Shown: one piece after another, positions 1 to 9,057 of the stretch | Numbering within the stretch: position 1 is the first letter of the stretch | Layout: each line of letters starts with the position of its first letter | Assembly (NCBI RefSeq): GCF_014288055.1 | Contig: NZ_JACOPK010000009.1 | Span: 1 to 64,000 of the forward strand | Direction of reading: 5' to 3' | DNA length: 64,000 nt | From: Agathobaculum hominis | Lineage (GTDB): Bacteria > Bacillota > Clostridia > Oscillospirales > Butyricicoccaceae | Made by a program: the position numbers and the translations under genes | The notes under the pieces: model-generated | What the model saw: only the letters and a program-made list of their open reading frames with translations | Database searches by the model: none | What the model was told of the DNA's origin: nothing

Positions 1-150
1 CCGCCTGCCGCTCTGATGAACAGGCCCTGTTTCAAAATTGGAAGAGGCAGGGCTTGGGTAGGTGTTGCCTTTTTACGGCCGGTACGGTGTAGTTGCACTG
101 TTTTTCTTCAAATTTTTTTGCATCATCTACTTGACTTCGTACCATTGGAC

Positions 151-630
151 TTACAGTTCCGGCGCAGATTTTTCTTTATGGGGCTGCGCCTTGCATTTCT
201 CCGCACATTCCTTCTTGCCCTGTTCCAGCCGTTCCCGGATGGAAGGCTTTTTCTCCGGCTCCGCAGGGCGTTCATGCACCCACTCGTCGCCGGAAAGAGA
301 AATATATCCGTGTTCCGAAAAATGGCCCTGTTCCTCCTGCATGGCGTACTTGCCAAACGGAACAGGGTCGATTGCTTTCAGAAGTTCTGGGGGCAGCAGC
401 ATATCCATGTGCTGTGCCAGATACCGCCACCCCAGATCGTTCAGATCGTGGATATTGGGCTCAAATACGAAATAGTCGATGTTGGCCGCAAACTCCTTGA
501 ACTGCTCCGGCGCTGTCAGCTTGAAGGGCGAGGCCTGCACCGCCGCCAGCAACTCCCGGTCCTCCGGGGAGAGGGCAGCCACCGCCGCCCTCACTTCGGG
601 TAAATGTTCTAAAGTCTTATTTTCTGCCAT
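151..630 (-). CDS. Conserved conjugative-element protein downstream of topB
   Basis: A protein of 159 residues read from ATG at 630; the longer frame starting at 693 would run deep into topB. The start overlaps the end of topB by 14 bases, so the two are probably translationally coupled. The N-terminal half is acidic and rich in Ala and Leu. The C-terminal third is charged (Lys, Glu, Pro) and looks disordered. I see no catalytic motif, signal peptide or membrane segment. Genes in this position are common accessory genes in Tn1549-like elements, but I cannot name a function. Confidence 0.6.
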   Translation of the reverse strand: MAENKTLEHLPEVRAAVAALSPEDRELLAAVQASPFKLTAPEQFKEFAANIDYFVFEPNIHDLNDLGWRYLAQHMDMLLPPELLKAIDPVPFGKYAMQEEQGHFSEHGYISLSGDEWVHERPAEPEKKPSIRERLEQGKKECAEKCKAQPHKEKSAPEL

Positions 631-1308
631 TGACACCTTCCTTTCTTTTCGGAAATTCCAGCTTGAAATTGATATACTTGCCGCCTGTGTCATCCAGGAT
701 CACCGCAGCGTCATAAGCAGCCTGTTTCTTTTCAGACCACATTCCTTTGACATTGGTACGTCCCTTTTTCAGAAGGTCCGTTGCCATCTTCTTTGTCAGC
801 TCCTTCTTGCGGCTCGTCCAGAAGCGGTCATTTTTCCAGAGGACGAAACCGCAGGACCGATCCGAACACGCAAAGTTCTTCTTGCCCTCATAAACCGGCT
901 GGCCGCAGCGGGGGCAGGTACCGATCACTTCCTTCTCCGGGGCAAACAGCTTTTTGCCATCCTCGGAAATGCAGGAATAGGTGGACACAATCTCCTGGAT
1001 CATCGTGCGGATACCGTCCATGAAGGTATCCGGGTCAGCATTGCCCTTTGCGATCTCCGTCAATTTCTGTTCCCATTCTGCGGTAAGCATGGGAGAGGTC
1101 AGCGGCTCCGGCAGGACCGTGACAAGGTTGATACCGGCTTTTGTGGGGATCAGGCTCTTGCCCTTGCGCTCCACAAATCCGGCTGCCACCAGCTTTTCGA
1201 TGATAGCCGCCCTGGTCGCAGGCGTGCCAAGACCTTTTCGCTCTGCCTCGTCGGGGATATCGTCCTTGCCCGCGTTCTCCATAGCGGACAGAAGGGTATC
1301 TTCTGATA
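617..1308 (-). pseudogene. topB: DNA topoisomerase III (TopB), C-terminal fragment
   Basis: Only the last 230 residues or so of a type IA topoisomerase remain. The motif GLGTPATRAAIIEKL is the conserved stretch near the end of the toroidal core. It is followed by a four-cysteine zinc-ribbon-like tail (CPRCGQP, then CSDRSCG), as in TopB of conjugative elements. The frame stays open upstream only to about 1308, where a stop and unrelated sequence begin. The catalytic Tyr and Toprim domains are missing, so this cannot be active. Full-length relatives have about 690 residues. The break coincides with the end of the TnpW/primase remnant. Confidence 0.8.
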
Positions 1309-1325
1309 CGTTTTGTCAAGGGTGT

Positions 1326-1526
1326 TTAAGAACTTTTTTCGCTGTCATTCAAAATCAGACGCTTGATTTTGTCGCTCATGGTTTCTTTGCTCGTTTCACT
1401 GAAATGGATTTTGACGCGGTAGGTGGTCTTTCCGATTTTCTTTATCATTACAGGTGGCGCGTCTTCCTTTACGGTCAGAGGGGAAGCGGTTGCGAGGGTG
1501 CTGCGGTTGCTGGTGTCGTTGTTCAT
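1326..1526 (-). CDS. TnpW-family transposon protein
   Basis: A small protein of 66 residues from ATG 1526, with upstream GGAGAG as ribosome site. The core IGKTTYRVKIHFSETSKE followed by DKIKRLI matches the TnpW-type small proteins carried by Tn4451-like and other clostridial mobilizable elements; their function is unknown. It lies downstream of the primase/helicase on the same strand, and its stop is 16 bases from the junction with topB. Element type is inferred from the neighbours; I am fairly sure of the family. Confidence 0.65.
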   Translation of the reverse strand: MNNDTSNRSTLATASPLTVKEDAPPVMIKKIGKTTYRVKIHFSETSKETMSDKIKRLILNDSEKSS

Positions 1527-1648
1527 AGGCTCTCCTTTCCATGAGAAAAGCCCCATGCGGTCATACATGGGGCGGTGGTTTTGAGGTTGAAGTGGCGAAG
1601 TGGCAAAGTGGCAAGGTATCTGGGTTTTGCCACTTGGATTTTGCCGTT

Positions 1649-3526
1649 TCACTTTTTAAGAGCGTGATACCATGCCGCGCCAATGCGCTTTGAGGTAATG
1701 CGCCCGTCAAGGTTTCTCTTTGCCGCCCGGACGGTACGGGCGGATATGCCCGCTTCTGTGGCGGCTTTCTCTATGTCCTCGCTGGCAAGCTCTTTACCGC
1801 CTGCCAGTAAATCCAGTATCAGCCGTTCCGCCTGTTCGGTCTTGGTGGCGGTGTTGCCGCCCGCGCCGGACAGCAGCTCGTCGGCGGTTATATCATATTC
1901 GCCTATCCACGAAAAGCCCGTTTCCGGGTCAAGGCAAAAGGCAACGGGCTTGCCCTCCGGCGCAAGGGAAGATTTGTCATGGACGATAACGCGCACATTC
2001 GGTTCTCGCTTCACGCGCCCGATCAGCAGGACGCTCCTTGCTGCGGCGCGGAAGTCGATAGAACCTAAGCCCCGGTATGCGCTCTGCCCTCCGGCAGCTT
2101 TGTTGAGATGTCCGATAAGGATAACGGCGCACCCGGTACGCTCGGCAACATCGGCAAGGCGGCGGAACATGGGGCGCACTTCGTTTGCCCGGTTCATGTC
2201 GGTTTTTTCACCCATGTACGCCTGTATGGGGTCAAGGATAATCAGCCGCGCCCCGTTCTGCGTGATTGCCTTTTCTATGCGCTCATCGGACAGGGTAAGC
2301 TCCCGTTTGGCTTCATCAATCACAAGCACCCGGTCAAGGTCGGCTTCTGCTTCCATCAAGCGGGGCTTGACGGTATCGCCCAGCCCGTCCTCGGCGGTCT
2401 GGTAAATCACTTGGAATGGCGGCAAGGGCTTCATTCCCGGCAGCGTTCCCCCGGTGGTGCAGGCGGCGGCAAGGCGTAGGGCAAAAGTGGTCTTGCCCTC
2501 GCCGGGATTGCCTTGCACAATGGTTACTTTCCCAAAGGGGATATACGGCTCCCATAGCCATTCAACGGTCTGTGTGTCCACCTCGCTCATGCGGATAATC
2601 TCAACGGTTTCTTCCTGCGGCGGCTCTTTCAAGCCGTAAATCGCTTCCCGGATATACTTCCCGTCTGTGATTTCTGCCCGGTGCTGCAATACCTCGTTCC
2701 AGTCCTTGTAAAGCGGCACAAGGCGGTGGACGGTCAAGCCCTCCGGCACAAGCTCCGCAAGGCGGCTGCAAGCGTCGCTTCCGGCTTGGTCGCTGTCAAG
2801 GCAGAGGTAAACGGTCTTGATGTTCGGACGGTCAGAGAGGAAACGCAGCAGGGCTTTTTCGCCAACGCCGCCCAACGCCAGATAGCTTTGCTTCTGCCAT
2901 TCTTTTTTGAACAGGCAGAGGAAAGAGAGCAGGTCAACGGGGGCTTCAAAAACGAAAAGCCTTTCGCCTTCGCCCCGGTAGCAGAAGTTAAAGGCTTTGT
3001 CGCTGCCTTTCACATCAAGCCGGAAGCTCCCGGCTGTGCCGCGCTGGTGGGCGTAGCGTGGTACTCCGTCCTCGTCCCGCCCTACGAATACGGCGTTATG
3101 GTGGGCGGCTTCCTCGTAAATATCCCCGGTGGAAAAGAAAAAGCCCGTCACATCTTCATCAATGCGGCGGGCGGCTGTGAGGTAGTTCCTCGCTGTTCTA
3201 TTGTCGCTGTTTGGGGGCGGTAGCCGGAAGTCGGATAGGAACGCGGGGCTTGGTCTATCCGGCGGCGGGGCTGCGCCTTTTTCTCCTGTCAGCATTTCAA
3301 CGGCTTCGGTAAAGCTCTTTCCGTAAAACTCCATGACAAAATCAACGGGGCCGCCGCCTTTGCTTTGGCTGTGGCGATACCATTTGTTTCCCCGGACGGT
3401 CAGGCTGTCGTGCCGTTTCCATCGGTATTCCTGTCCGGCGCGGGTAAGCTGCTCGCCCTGTCCTTGCAGAAAAGAAACAAGGTCGGCTTGGTTGGCGCGG
3501 TCTATTTGTTCTTGGGTGTAATACAT
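1649..3526 (-). CDS. Mobile-element primase/Toprim-RepA helicase fusion
   Basis: About 625 residues from ATG 3526, placed behind AGAGG; an alternative ATG lies 12 codons upstream. The N-terminus resembles a CHC2-like primase zinc region (KWYRHSQSKGGGPVDFV). A Toprim-like segment follows (VYLCLDSDQAGSDA). The C-terminal half is a RepA-type hexameric helicase/AAA_25 domain: Walker A QGNPGEGKTTFALRLA, Walker B LIILDPIQAY, and an arginine-rich finish. Such proteins replicate or process small integrative and mobilizable elements. It should work with the relaxase fragment at 4.2-5.3 kb. The reading frame looks intact. Confidence 0.8.
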   Translation of the reverse strand: MYYTQEQIDRANQADLVSFLQGQGEQLTRAGQEYRWKRHDSLTVRGNKWYRHSQSKGGGPVDFVMEFYGKSFTEAVEMLTGEKGAAPPPDRPSPAFLSDFRLPPPNSDNRTARNYLTAARRIDEDVTGFFFSTGDIYEEAAHHNAVFVGRDEDGVPRYAHQRGTAGSFRLDVKGSDKAFNFCYRGEGERLFVFEAPVDLLSFLCLFKKEWQKQSYLALGGVGEKALLRFLSDRPNIKTVYLCLDSDQAGSDACSRLAELVPEGLTVHRLVPLYKDWNEVLQHRAEITDGKYIREAIYGLKEPPQEETVEIIRMSEVDTQTVEWLWEPYIPFGKVTIVQGNPGEGKTTFALRLAAACTTGGTLPGMKPLPPFQVIYQTAEDGLGDTVKPRLMEAEADLDRVLVIDEAKRELTLSDERIEKAITQNGARLIILDPIQAYMGEKTDMNRANEVRPMFRRLADVAERTGCAVILIGHLNKAAGGQSAYRGLGSIDFRAAARSVLLIGRVKREPNVRVIVHDKSSLAPEGKPVAFCLDPETGFSWIGEYDITADELLSGAGGNTATKTEQAERLILDLLAGGKELASEDIEKAATEAGISARTVRAAKRNLDGRITSKRIGAAWYHALKK

Positions 3527-3615
3527 AGTTGATACCTCTCTTTCTGTGGTTGAATTGTTCATAGTTTTGAAGTAAAATAAAGCTAACAAACTTGAATTTA
3601 TAAGGAACTGATAAT

Positions 3616-4155
3616 ATGAAAGGATTTGAGCGAAAAAATCAATTATTTTCCCTTTGCGGATTGAATTGTGGGTTATGCCCTATGTTTTTAGGAAAGCACT
3701 GTGGCGGTTGCGGGAATGGTAATCAATCGTGCGGAATTGCTAAGTGTAGCCTTGAACATGGTAAAATTGAATATTGTTATGAATGTGAAAGTTATCCATG
3801 TGAAAAATATCGGTATATTGATAAATATGATTCTTTTATAACTCATAAACGCCAAAAAGCAGACTTGAAAATGATACAGGACATTGGTGTTGAACAGTAT
3901 AATCTTCAACAACGGGAAAAAATGCAAATTCTTTCTCATTTACTTGCTAACTATAATGACGGTCGCAGAAAAAATTTCTTCTGTGTAGCAGTCAATTTAT
4001 TAGAGCTTTCAGAATTACAAGAAGCTATGAAACAAATACAACAAAATGATGAATTGTCTGTCTTGTCCGTCAAAGAACAATGTTCATATATAGTTGATAT
4101 ACTTCAAAAAATTGCTGATAGAAGAAATATAGAGCTAAAACTTGTTAAAAAGTAG
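3616..4155 (+). CDS. Cysteine-rich DUF3795-like protein
   Basis: 179 residues, divergent from the primase gene and strikingly AT-rich compared with both neighbours, so probably cargo acquired separately. The N-terminal 70 residues carry regularly spaced cysteines (CGLNCGLCP, CGGCGNG, CGIAKCS, CYECESYPCEKY), the pattern of DUF3795, a presumed metal- or zinc-binding domain of unknown role. The rest is charged and helical. ATG follows a weak ribosome site. No partner gene is obvious. Confidence 0.65.
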   Translation: MKGFERKNQLFSLCGLNCGLCPMFLGKHCGGCGNGNQSCGIAKCSLEHGKIEYCYECESYPCEKYRYIDKYDSFITHKRQKADLKMIQDIGVEQYNLQQREKMQILSHLLANYNDGRRKNFFCVAVNLLELSELQEAMKQIQQNDELSVLSVKEQCSYIVDILQKIADRRNIELKLVKK

Positions 4156-4223
4156 TTTGTAAATTTCAGTTTATCAGAAAGCATTTAGGACGGACAGGCA
4201 AAGCAGCTTGCCCGTCCTTTTCT

Positions 4224-5306
4224 TTATCGCTCCTGTTCGTGCCGCTTGGCGCGGTTCTGTGTCTGCTCCGGCTGCTCGGCTTTCAGTGCAATATCAACGC
4301 ACTTGCGTATCTTCTGAAGCTCGGCAACTTCGGCGCGGGTAGCTTTCAGTTTGGTGTAGTCAGTATCTCTTTGCTCTTTGAGGTCGGCGTATTCCTGTTT
4401 CCATTTGGAGATAGGCAGCGTCTTTGTATCCGTCAGATTTGCATGGAGATAGCGGCTTGCTGCGTTCCATAGGGTCAGCTCGGCGCGGTGGGCTTCCGCA
4501 AACTTCTCCTGTTTTCCTTTCCAGCGGATTTGCCGATACTCGTCCTGTATGGGCTTGTAGGTCTGATAATTTCTGCCGTGCTCCAAGAGTTTTTGCAGTT
4601 CTTTCATGCGCTGCTCGGCGGTTTTCATTCCCTCCCGGATTGAATAGGCTCTATCACTGACAGAGGAAAGAGAAGCGTCCAGCTCGTCAAGATTAGAGAT
4701 ACCACGCTCGGAAAGATAGTTGACCGCTGCCGCTATGGTTTTCAGTTCATCGGCTGCGTGCTGCCGTTGCCAACTCTGTGAATATTTCCGGCTCTTTTCT
4801 CTCTGAACGCTCAAATATTTCATCAGCAGATTTGCAAGGTTGGGAGATTGTTGCGTCTGCTCCGGGGCGTTTTCCCGCGCTTTGAATAGGTCGGCAATCC
4901 ATTCTTTGAGCTTCCCAATCTGCGCCCGGATTTCCCGGATAAGGCGGTTTGCCTTTTGGATATTGCGGTTCAGTTCGCCTTTCTCGGTGGCGATACCTTT
5001 CTTCTCCATCTGGCAAGCCGCCACGCCCATGTGGACGGTGGGTATCTCGTCAATTCCTCTCTCGGCGTTGCTGCGGTGGTCGATACGCTCCGGGCTTCCG
5101 GCACGCTCAAGATAGTAGTTTGAAATATCAGCCCATGCCTTGCGCCAAACAAGCGCGTTCTCTTGGCTGTTCCAGCCCGTGAGGTCAACTTTGTGCGTCT
5201 TATATCTGCCGCTTGGCAAGCGGATACGCTCGCCGTTTTCATCAAGGTCATATTCCTTTTTTGACTTCGCCGCCCACGCGCCGCGCTCGTCAAGGGGGCG
5301 CATGGT
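4224..5306 (-). pseudogene. MobA/MobL (MobQ) relaxase, C-terminal fragment
   Basis: About 360 residues with the typical post-catalytic part of Gram-positive MobA/MobL relaxases: TMRPLDERGAWAAKSKKEY, then LTGWNSQENALVWRKAWAD, then a long charged coiled coil. Full-length relatives have another 150-200 N-terminal residues with the catalytic Tyr and the HUH histidines. These are absent because similarity stops at TMRPLD, at about 5306, where plus-strand element-1 sequence begins. It probably once mobilized the 1.3-5.3 kb element and cannot nick DNA now. Confidence 0.8.
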
Positions 5307-5878
5307 ATGTGATTTTGAAAGCTGCCACCTTTGAAACCGGACACGGCTTTGCGCTGGGGCATAATCCGGGAGCGCCGAGCCCCTTTGTGACCTGGCAGTT
5401 TACCGAGGGGGAAAACGGCCATCGGGATTACTACTGGGGTCGCTATGGAACCAGTCAGGCGTGGGCGCAGAGGGACTTTGACCGCCGGGTGGACAACTAT
5501 CAGCAGCTTTACCATGCGGCGGTCAAGCATACCGAGCTGGGACCGGAGGGCGTTTACCGCTATTATTCCACCCAGCGGCCCGTGGACATAGGAACTTACC
5601 CGAAGCCGCCGGATAACCAGCCTCTTTCCATCGTCAACTACGATGATGACAGGCGGCGTCCTGTGGCAGACGGCAGGCTGATGGCATGGGGCGAACTGAC
5701 CTACGCAAAGCCGCTGACCGAAAAGCAGATGGAGGATTATGAGCTGAAACCAGCACCGGGCAATCCTGACCGGGTGCGCCCATCCATTACTGCCTGGCTC
5801 AAAGATGAAACCAGAGGGCAAGAACCCCCGAAGGAACCCGGCCAGAAGCGAAACCATAAAAACCATGAGGAACGATAA
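5307..5878 (+). pseudogene. Element-1 accessory protein, C-terminal fragment
   Basis: The open frame runs into the junction at about 5306 with no credible start of its own; the apparent upstream ATG lies in relaxase sequence read backwards. The remaining 190 residues contain FALGHNPGAPSPFVTWQF and RDYYWGRY, a segment common in large accessory proteins of Tn1549-like elements. A hydrophilic Pro/Lys tail closes it. The N-terminus has been lost. The frame leads directly into the small gene at 5891. I cannot assign a biochemical role. Confidence 0.55.
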
Positions 5879-5890
5879 AGGAGGATCGTC

Positions 5891-6073
5891 ATGCACGAAA
5901 AAGACAACTATCTGAAAACCGCCGAGCTCTCCACGGAGCAGAACTGCAACATGATCGACGGCGTACCCAACAATACGCCCATCCCACCCACGCCCCCGGA
6001 GCTGGACGCAAAGCCGCTGGACAAGGTAAAGGAGCCCAAAGAGCGCCGGAAAGGCCGGGAGCTGGAACGCTGA
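5891..6073 (+). CDS. Small hydrophilic element protein
   Basis: 60 residues behind a good ribosome site (AAAGGAGG). The Pro-rich middle (NNTPIPPTPPEL) and basic C-terminus suggest a disordered peptide. Its stop overlaps the ATG of mobC by one base, so the two are coupled. Small proteins in this position are common upstream of MobC in Tn1549-like elements; no function is known to me. Confidence 0.6.
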   Translation: MHEKDNYLKTAELSTEQNCNMIDGVPNNTPIPPTPPELDAKPLDKVKEPKERRKGRELER

Positions 6074-6414
6074 TGGAGAACCGCAAGCGGAATGTCCATC
6101 TGCACGTTATGGTAACGCCGGACGAGCTGGCGGCCATCCATGAGCGGATGACCGAGGCAGGCATTTCCAACGCCGGGGCTTATGTACGGAAAATGGCTCT
6201 GAACGGGTATATCCTGCACATCGACCTTACGCCCGTAAAAGAGCTGATCTCTCTGCAACGGCGCTGTTCCAACAATCTCAATCAGGTCGCCGTACACGCA
6301 CATACCTATGGTGTGTACCCGGAGGAAATCGACGGATTGAAGCGGGACTATGAAAAACTGTGGAGCGAGGTGTCAAAGGTGTTGCGGGAGCTCTCCGAGC
6401 TGGTGGCAAAGTAA
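6073..6414 (+). CDS. mobC: MobC-like relaxosome accessory protein
   Basis: 113 residues. The N-terminus (KRNVHLHVMVTPDEL) is a ribbon-helix-helix-type DNA-binding segment. The middle contains RRCSNNLNQVAVHAHTYG, the MobC signature motif. Such proteins bind oriT and help the relaxase open the nic region. It is coupled to the upstream small gene and followed at once by a strong terminator, while the relaxase itself is 550 bases further on. Length and motif agree with the family. Confidence 0.85.
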   Translation: MENRKRNVHLHVMVTPDELAAIHERMTEAGISNAGAYVRKMALNGYILHIDLTPVKELISLQRRCSNNLNQVAVHAHTYGVYPEEIDGLKRDYEKLWSEVSKVLRELSELVAK

Positions 6415-6419
6415 GACGA

Positions 6420-6465
6420 GGGCGGCAGGCTTCCGTTGCGGGGCTTGCCGCCCTGCTCTTTTTTT
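6420..6465 (+). terminator. Terminator after mobC
   Basis: An 11-base GC-rich stem with one mismatch (GGGCGGCAGGC pairing with GCTTGCCGCCC) begins six bases after the mobC stop and is followed by TGCTC and a long T run. This is a standard rho-independent terminator. Confidence 0.85.
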
Positions 6466-6469
6466 ACCA

Positions 6470-6492
6470 CTTCGGGCCAGTATGACCAGAAG
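6470..6492. repeat. Dyad copy 1 (element-1 variant)
   Basis: Arms CTTCGGGCCA and TGACCAGAAG around the loop GTA. This is the least perfect element-1 copy (two mismatches). It lies just after the mobC terminator. Confidence 0.6.
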
Positions 6493-6498
6493 GTTTGG

Positions 6499-6554
6499 GA
6501 CAGGATTTACTAATCTTTCGCAACATTTATGTCCCCGGGCAGGCATGATAAAAT
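6499..6554 (+). promoter_or_regulatory. Promoter module A for the CD1845-type gene
   Basis: The -35 TTTATG (6526-6531) and -10 TAAAAT (6549-6554) are spaced 17 bases apart. The upstream stretch from 6499 (GACAGGATTTACTAATC, then TTCGCAACAT) is clearly related to the sequence in front of the serine recombinase at 15815, so the two genes may share control. Confidence 0.6.
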
Positions 6555-6589
6555 AGAGGTAGGAAGGATAGATAAAGGAGGTTTTGAAG

Positions 6590-6880
6590 ATGAAGATACT
6601 GCTGAAAATATTGGTTGCTCCCTTTGCTTTAGCGTTGTCCCTTCTGGCGGCTCTGCTGGTGTTTCTGTTTGAGATTTGTGCCGTCCTGCTGACGATTGCC
6701 TCTGTAATCCTGGCGGTGCTGGGTGTCGCTCTCTTTTTCACGCCGACGCCCATAGGCGGGATTGTATTTCTGTTTCTTGCCTTCCTTCTTTCGCCGTATG
6801 GACTGCAAGCGGCGGCGGGCTCCCTTCTTTGGGCGCTGGACGGAGGCAAATCCGCTCTGTACCGGTTTCTGGCAAGTTAA
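6590..6880 (+). CDS. CD1845-family small membrane protein
   Basis: 96 residues from ATG 6590, seven bases after AAAGGAGG; an in-frame TTG six bases earlier is the alternative. It is almost wholly hydrophobic, with two or three predicted membrane helices (AALLVFLFEICAVLLTIASV; VLGVALFFTPTPIGG). It matches small membrane proteins found between MobC and the relaxase in Tn1549-like elements. Role unknown; a link to the transfer apparatus is a guess from position. It has its own promoter and is followed six bases later by dyad copy 2. Confidence 0.65.
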   Translation: MKILLKILVAPFALALSLLAALLVFLFEICAVLLTIASVILAVLGVALFFTPTPIGGIVFLFLAFLLSPYGLQAAAGSLLWALDGGKSALYRFLAS

Positions 6881-6885
6881 GCAGC

Positions 6886-6907
6886 CTCGGGCCATACTGG
6901 CCCGAAG
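6886..6907. repeat. Dyad copy 2 (element-1 variant)
   Basis: The perfect core TCGGGCCA, loop TAC, TGGCCCGA begins six bases after the stop of the CD1845-type gene. A second hairpin (GGGGCGG pairing with CCGCCCC, about 6910-6933) follows, directly upstream of the relaxase. Confidence 0.7.
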
Positions 6908-6959
6908 TCGGGGCGGTCTGAATGGGCCGCCCCTTTCTCATGGAAAGGAGGAATGATTT

Positions 6960-8375
6960 TTGGCTACCACAACTTTGTTACAGCGCCATGCGGGCGAAGG
7001 CGAAACGATTGCTGAGGCTATCCGGGATTGTCTGGACTATGGCAAGGACCCGGAGAAAACAGAAAGCGGAAAGTATATCTCCGCTTATGAATGTGATCCG
7101 GCCACCGTGGCGGACGAGTTCCTTTTGGCAAAGGCCAGCTATGCCGCTATGACGGGCCGGGAACAGAAGAAAGAAAATAATGTGCTGTGCTATCAGATAC
7201 GACAATCCTTCTATCCGGGCGAGATCACCCCGAAGGAGGCGAACCGTATCGGCTATGAGCTGGCTATGCGCTGGACAAAGGGGCGGCACGCTTTTATCGT
7301 TACCACGCACACCGATAAGCAGCACATCCATTGTCACATTTATTACAACTCCACCACCCTTGACTGCACCCGGAAATTCCGAAATTTTTGGGGCTCCAGC
7401 TTCGCCCTTCGGCGGCTCTCTGACAGGCTGTGCCTTGAAAACGGGCTATCCATCGTGGAGAACCCGAAGCCCCGGAGCAAGGGCAAGTATCGGAACTATG
7501 GAGAGTGGCAGAAAGACCGGAAAGGGCCGCTTTCCTATCAGGACAGGCTGCGCCTTGCCATTGATACTGCGTTGGCGGAACGCCCCGCTGATTTGGACGA
7601 ATTTCTCAATTTGATGAAGCGGGCCGGGTATGAGGTCAAGACGGTTCGGGGCGGCGGTATCAGCTTCCGGCTGACCGGGCAGGGACAGGAACGCTTCACC
7701 CGTCTGCGTGCCTCCACGCTGGGGGACGGCTACGACTTGCAAGATGTTCTGTCCGCCATTGAGGGCAAAGAAAAACGCCCCGGGCGCTCGGAGCGGAAAA
7801 TCAGTCTGGCGGTGGATATTCAAGCAAAGCTGGCTGCCGGTAAGGGGCCGGGATATGAACGCTGGGCGAAGGTATTTAACATTAAGCAGATGGCCGCCGC
7901 TCTTGCCTATATACAGGACAATAACCTGACCGATTATGAGCAGTTGGCGAAGAAAGCCACCGAGGCGGCAGACCGTTTCCATGTTATTTCCGAACAGGTC
8001 AAGCAGACGGAGCAGGCCATGAAAACCAATGCCGGGCTAAAGGCCGCAACGGTTCAGTATGCCAAAACCCGCCCAGTCTTTGAGCAGTATAAGGCGACGA
8101 AGTACAGCCGGAAATTCCTTGCGGAGCATGAGGCCGACCTTGAACTGTACCGGGCTGCACAAGCGGAAATGCGCTCTCTGCTGGGCGGGGCGAAGCTCCC
8201 TAAAATGGATGTGCTGAAGGAGGAAGGCCGCAAGCTCACAGCAAAGAAAAAACAGCTCTATGGAGAATACCAGAAGGCACGACGGGATATGCAGGAGATC
8301 GTCACGATCAAGGCGAACATTGACACTCTGATGGGCTACACCGAGCCGGGAAGAAAGCAGGAAAAGGAGCGTTAA
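6960..8375 (+). CDS. Conjugative relaxase/mobilization nuclease (Tn1549 type)
   Basis: 471 residues from a TTG codon placed correctly behind GGAAAGGAGG; the nearby ATG is out of frame. The N-terminal 200 residues carry the relaxase core: HAGEGETIAEAI, an early Tyr in CLDYGKDPEKT, and the metal-binding histidine motif HTDKQHIHCHIYYNSTT. A linker and a long coiled coil (EQLAKKATEAADRFHVISEQ onwards) follow. The protein nicks oriT and pilots the strand during conjugation. It is a homologue of the relaxase at 45.9-47.3 kb. The oriT-like hairpin lies 60 bases after the stop. Frame intact. Confidence 0.9.
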   Translation: MATTTLLQRHAGEGETIAEAIRDCLDYGKDPEKTESGKYISAYECDPATVADEFLLAKASYAAMTGREQKKENNVLCYQIRQSFYPGEITPKEANRIGYELAMRWTKGRHAFIVTTHTDKQHIHCHIYYNSTTLDCTRKFRNFWGSSFALRRLSDRLCLENGLSIVENPKPRSKGKYRNYGEWQKDRKGPLSYQDRLRLAIDTALAERPADLDEFLNLMKRAGYEVKTVRGGGISFRLTGQGQERFTRLRASTLGDGYDLQDVLSAIEGKEKRPGRSERKISLAVDIQAKLAAGKGPGYERWAKVFNIKQMAAALAYIQDNNLTDYEQLAKKATEAADRFHVISEQVKQTEQAMKTNAGLKAATVQYAKTRPVFEQYKATKYSRKFLAEHEADLELYRAAQAEMRSLLGGAKLPKMDVLKEEGRKLTAKKKQLYGEYQKARRDMQEIVTIKANIDTLMGYTEPGRKQEKER

Positions 8376-8409
8376 GGTTATGAAAATAAGGAGCAAAGCG
8401 ACGCTGACA

Positions 8410-8432
8410 CTTCGGGCCATGTTGGCCCGAAG
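8410..8432. repeat. Dyad copy 3 (element-1 variant)
   Basis: Perfect ten-base arms CTTCGGGCCA and TGGCCCGAAG around the loop TGT, 34 bases after the relaxase stop and four bases before the oriT-like hairpin motif. Confidence 0.75.
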
Positions 8433-8436
8433 ATAC

Positions 8437-8500
8437 GGGTTTGGGGCGAGCCCCAACAAGCCGCCTTTGTGCCACTTGTGGCCACAGAGGCATTGCTTGC
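8437..8500 (+). other. oriT-like hairpin of element 1
   Basis: GGGTTTGGGG followed by CCCCAACAAG forms a short stem (TTGGGGC, loop GA, GCCCCAA). The same flanks recur at 28710 and, on the minus strand, at 45830-45803, always beside mobilization genes. CTTGC lies at 8496. oriT is inferred from position and recurrence; the nic site is not proven. Confidence 0.45.
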
Positions 8501-8544
8501 CACTTAGCGGCAGTCCCTAAAATGGCGCAAAAAAACAGAGGCCC

Positions 8545-8910
8545 TTATTCTGGAACCTCCGTTTCTCTGGCTTTCTTAATGCCCTCGGCTGTGGCTTCTA
8601 TCACGACAAGCTCTTTTTCATTCATGGAGTTTAGAAGCACATCAATATGCTTTCTGCAAGAGCTTGACCTTGCCCCTCCGTCCGCATGAATAAACTGGTC
8701 AACTGAAACGTCAAACATGGTAATGAGTTTAACAAAAAGGTCGAAGCTGGGATACTGACCTTTGTTCTCAATATTCATAATGGTACGGGAGTCACGGTCT
8801 ACTAATTCCGCAACATAGGCTTGTGTCCAGCCCTTTTCTTCTCTGGCCCGTTTGAGAGCCGCCCCGAGGCCGTGAAAGTCAAACCTTCTTTCATTTTGGT
8901 TCATTCTCAT
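8545..8910 (-). CDS. Xre-family transcriptional regulator
   Basis: 121 residues. The helix-turn-helix domain (residues 12-70: LGAALKRAREEKGWTQAYVA, DRDSRTIMNIENKG) is of Cro/CI type. The short C-terminal part carries no recognizable sensor. It is divergent from the HTH/two-component operon at 9058 and 147 bases away from it, so it may repress that operon or the transfer genes. Stop and start are intact. Confidence 0.8.
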   Translation of the reverse strand: MRMNQNERRFDFHGLGAALKRAREEKGWTQAYVAELVDRDSRTIMNIENKGQYPSFDLFVKLITMFDVSVDQFIHADGGARSSSCRKHIDVLLNSMNEKELVVIEATAEGIKKARETEVPE

Positions 8911-9008
8911 ATCACCCTATATCATTGTACATTTCGGGTTGGATTATGAGAATGTAATGGAATTTTACATAAAGTAGTATTTCATTTCATCAATATGCAG
9001 CCTCCAAC

Positions 9009-9037
9009 TTGTACTATTCGAGATAAAGAACTATAAT
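9009..9037 (+). promoter_or_regulatory. Promoter of the HTH/two-component operon
   Basis: -35 TTGTAC and -10 TATAAT are separated by exactly 17 bases, 21 bases before the start codon at 9058. The ribosome site is GGAGGTG. Confidence 0.75.
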
Positions 9038-9057
9038 GTACTCTGTGGAGGTGCGAA

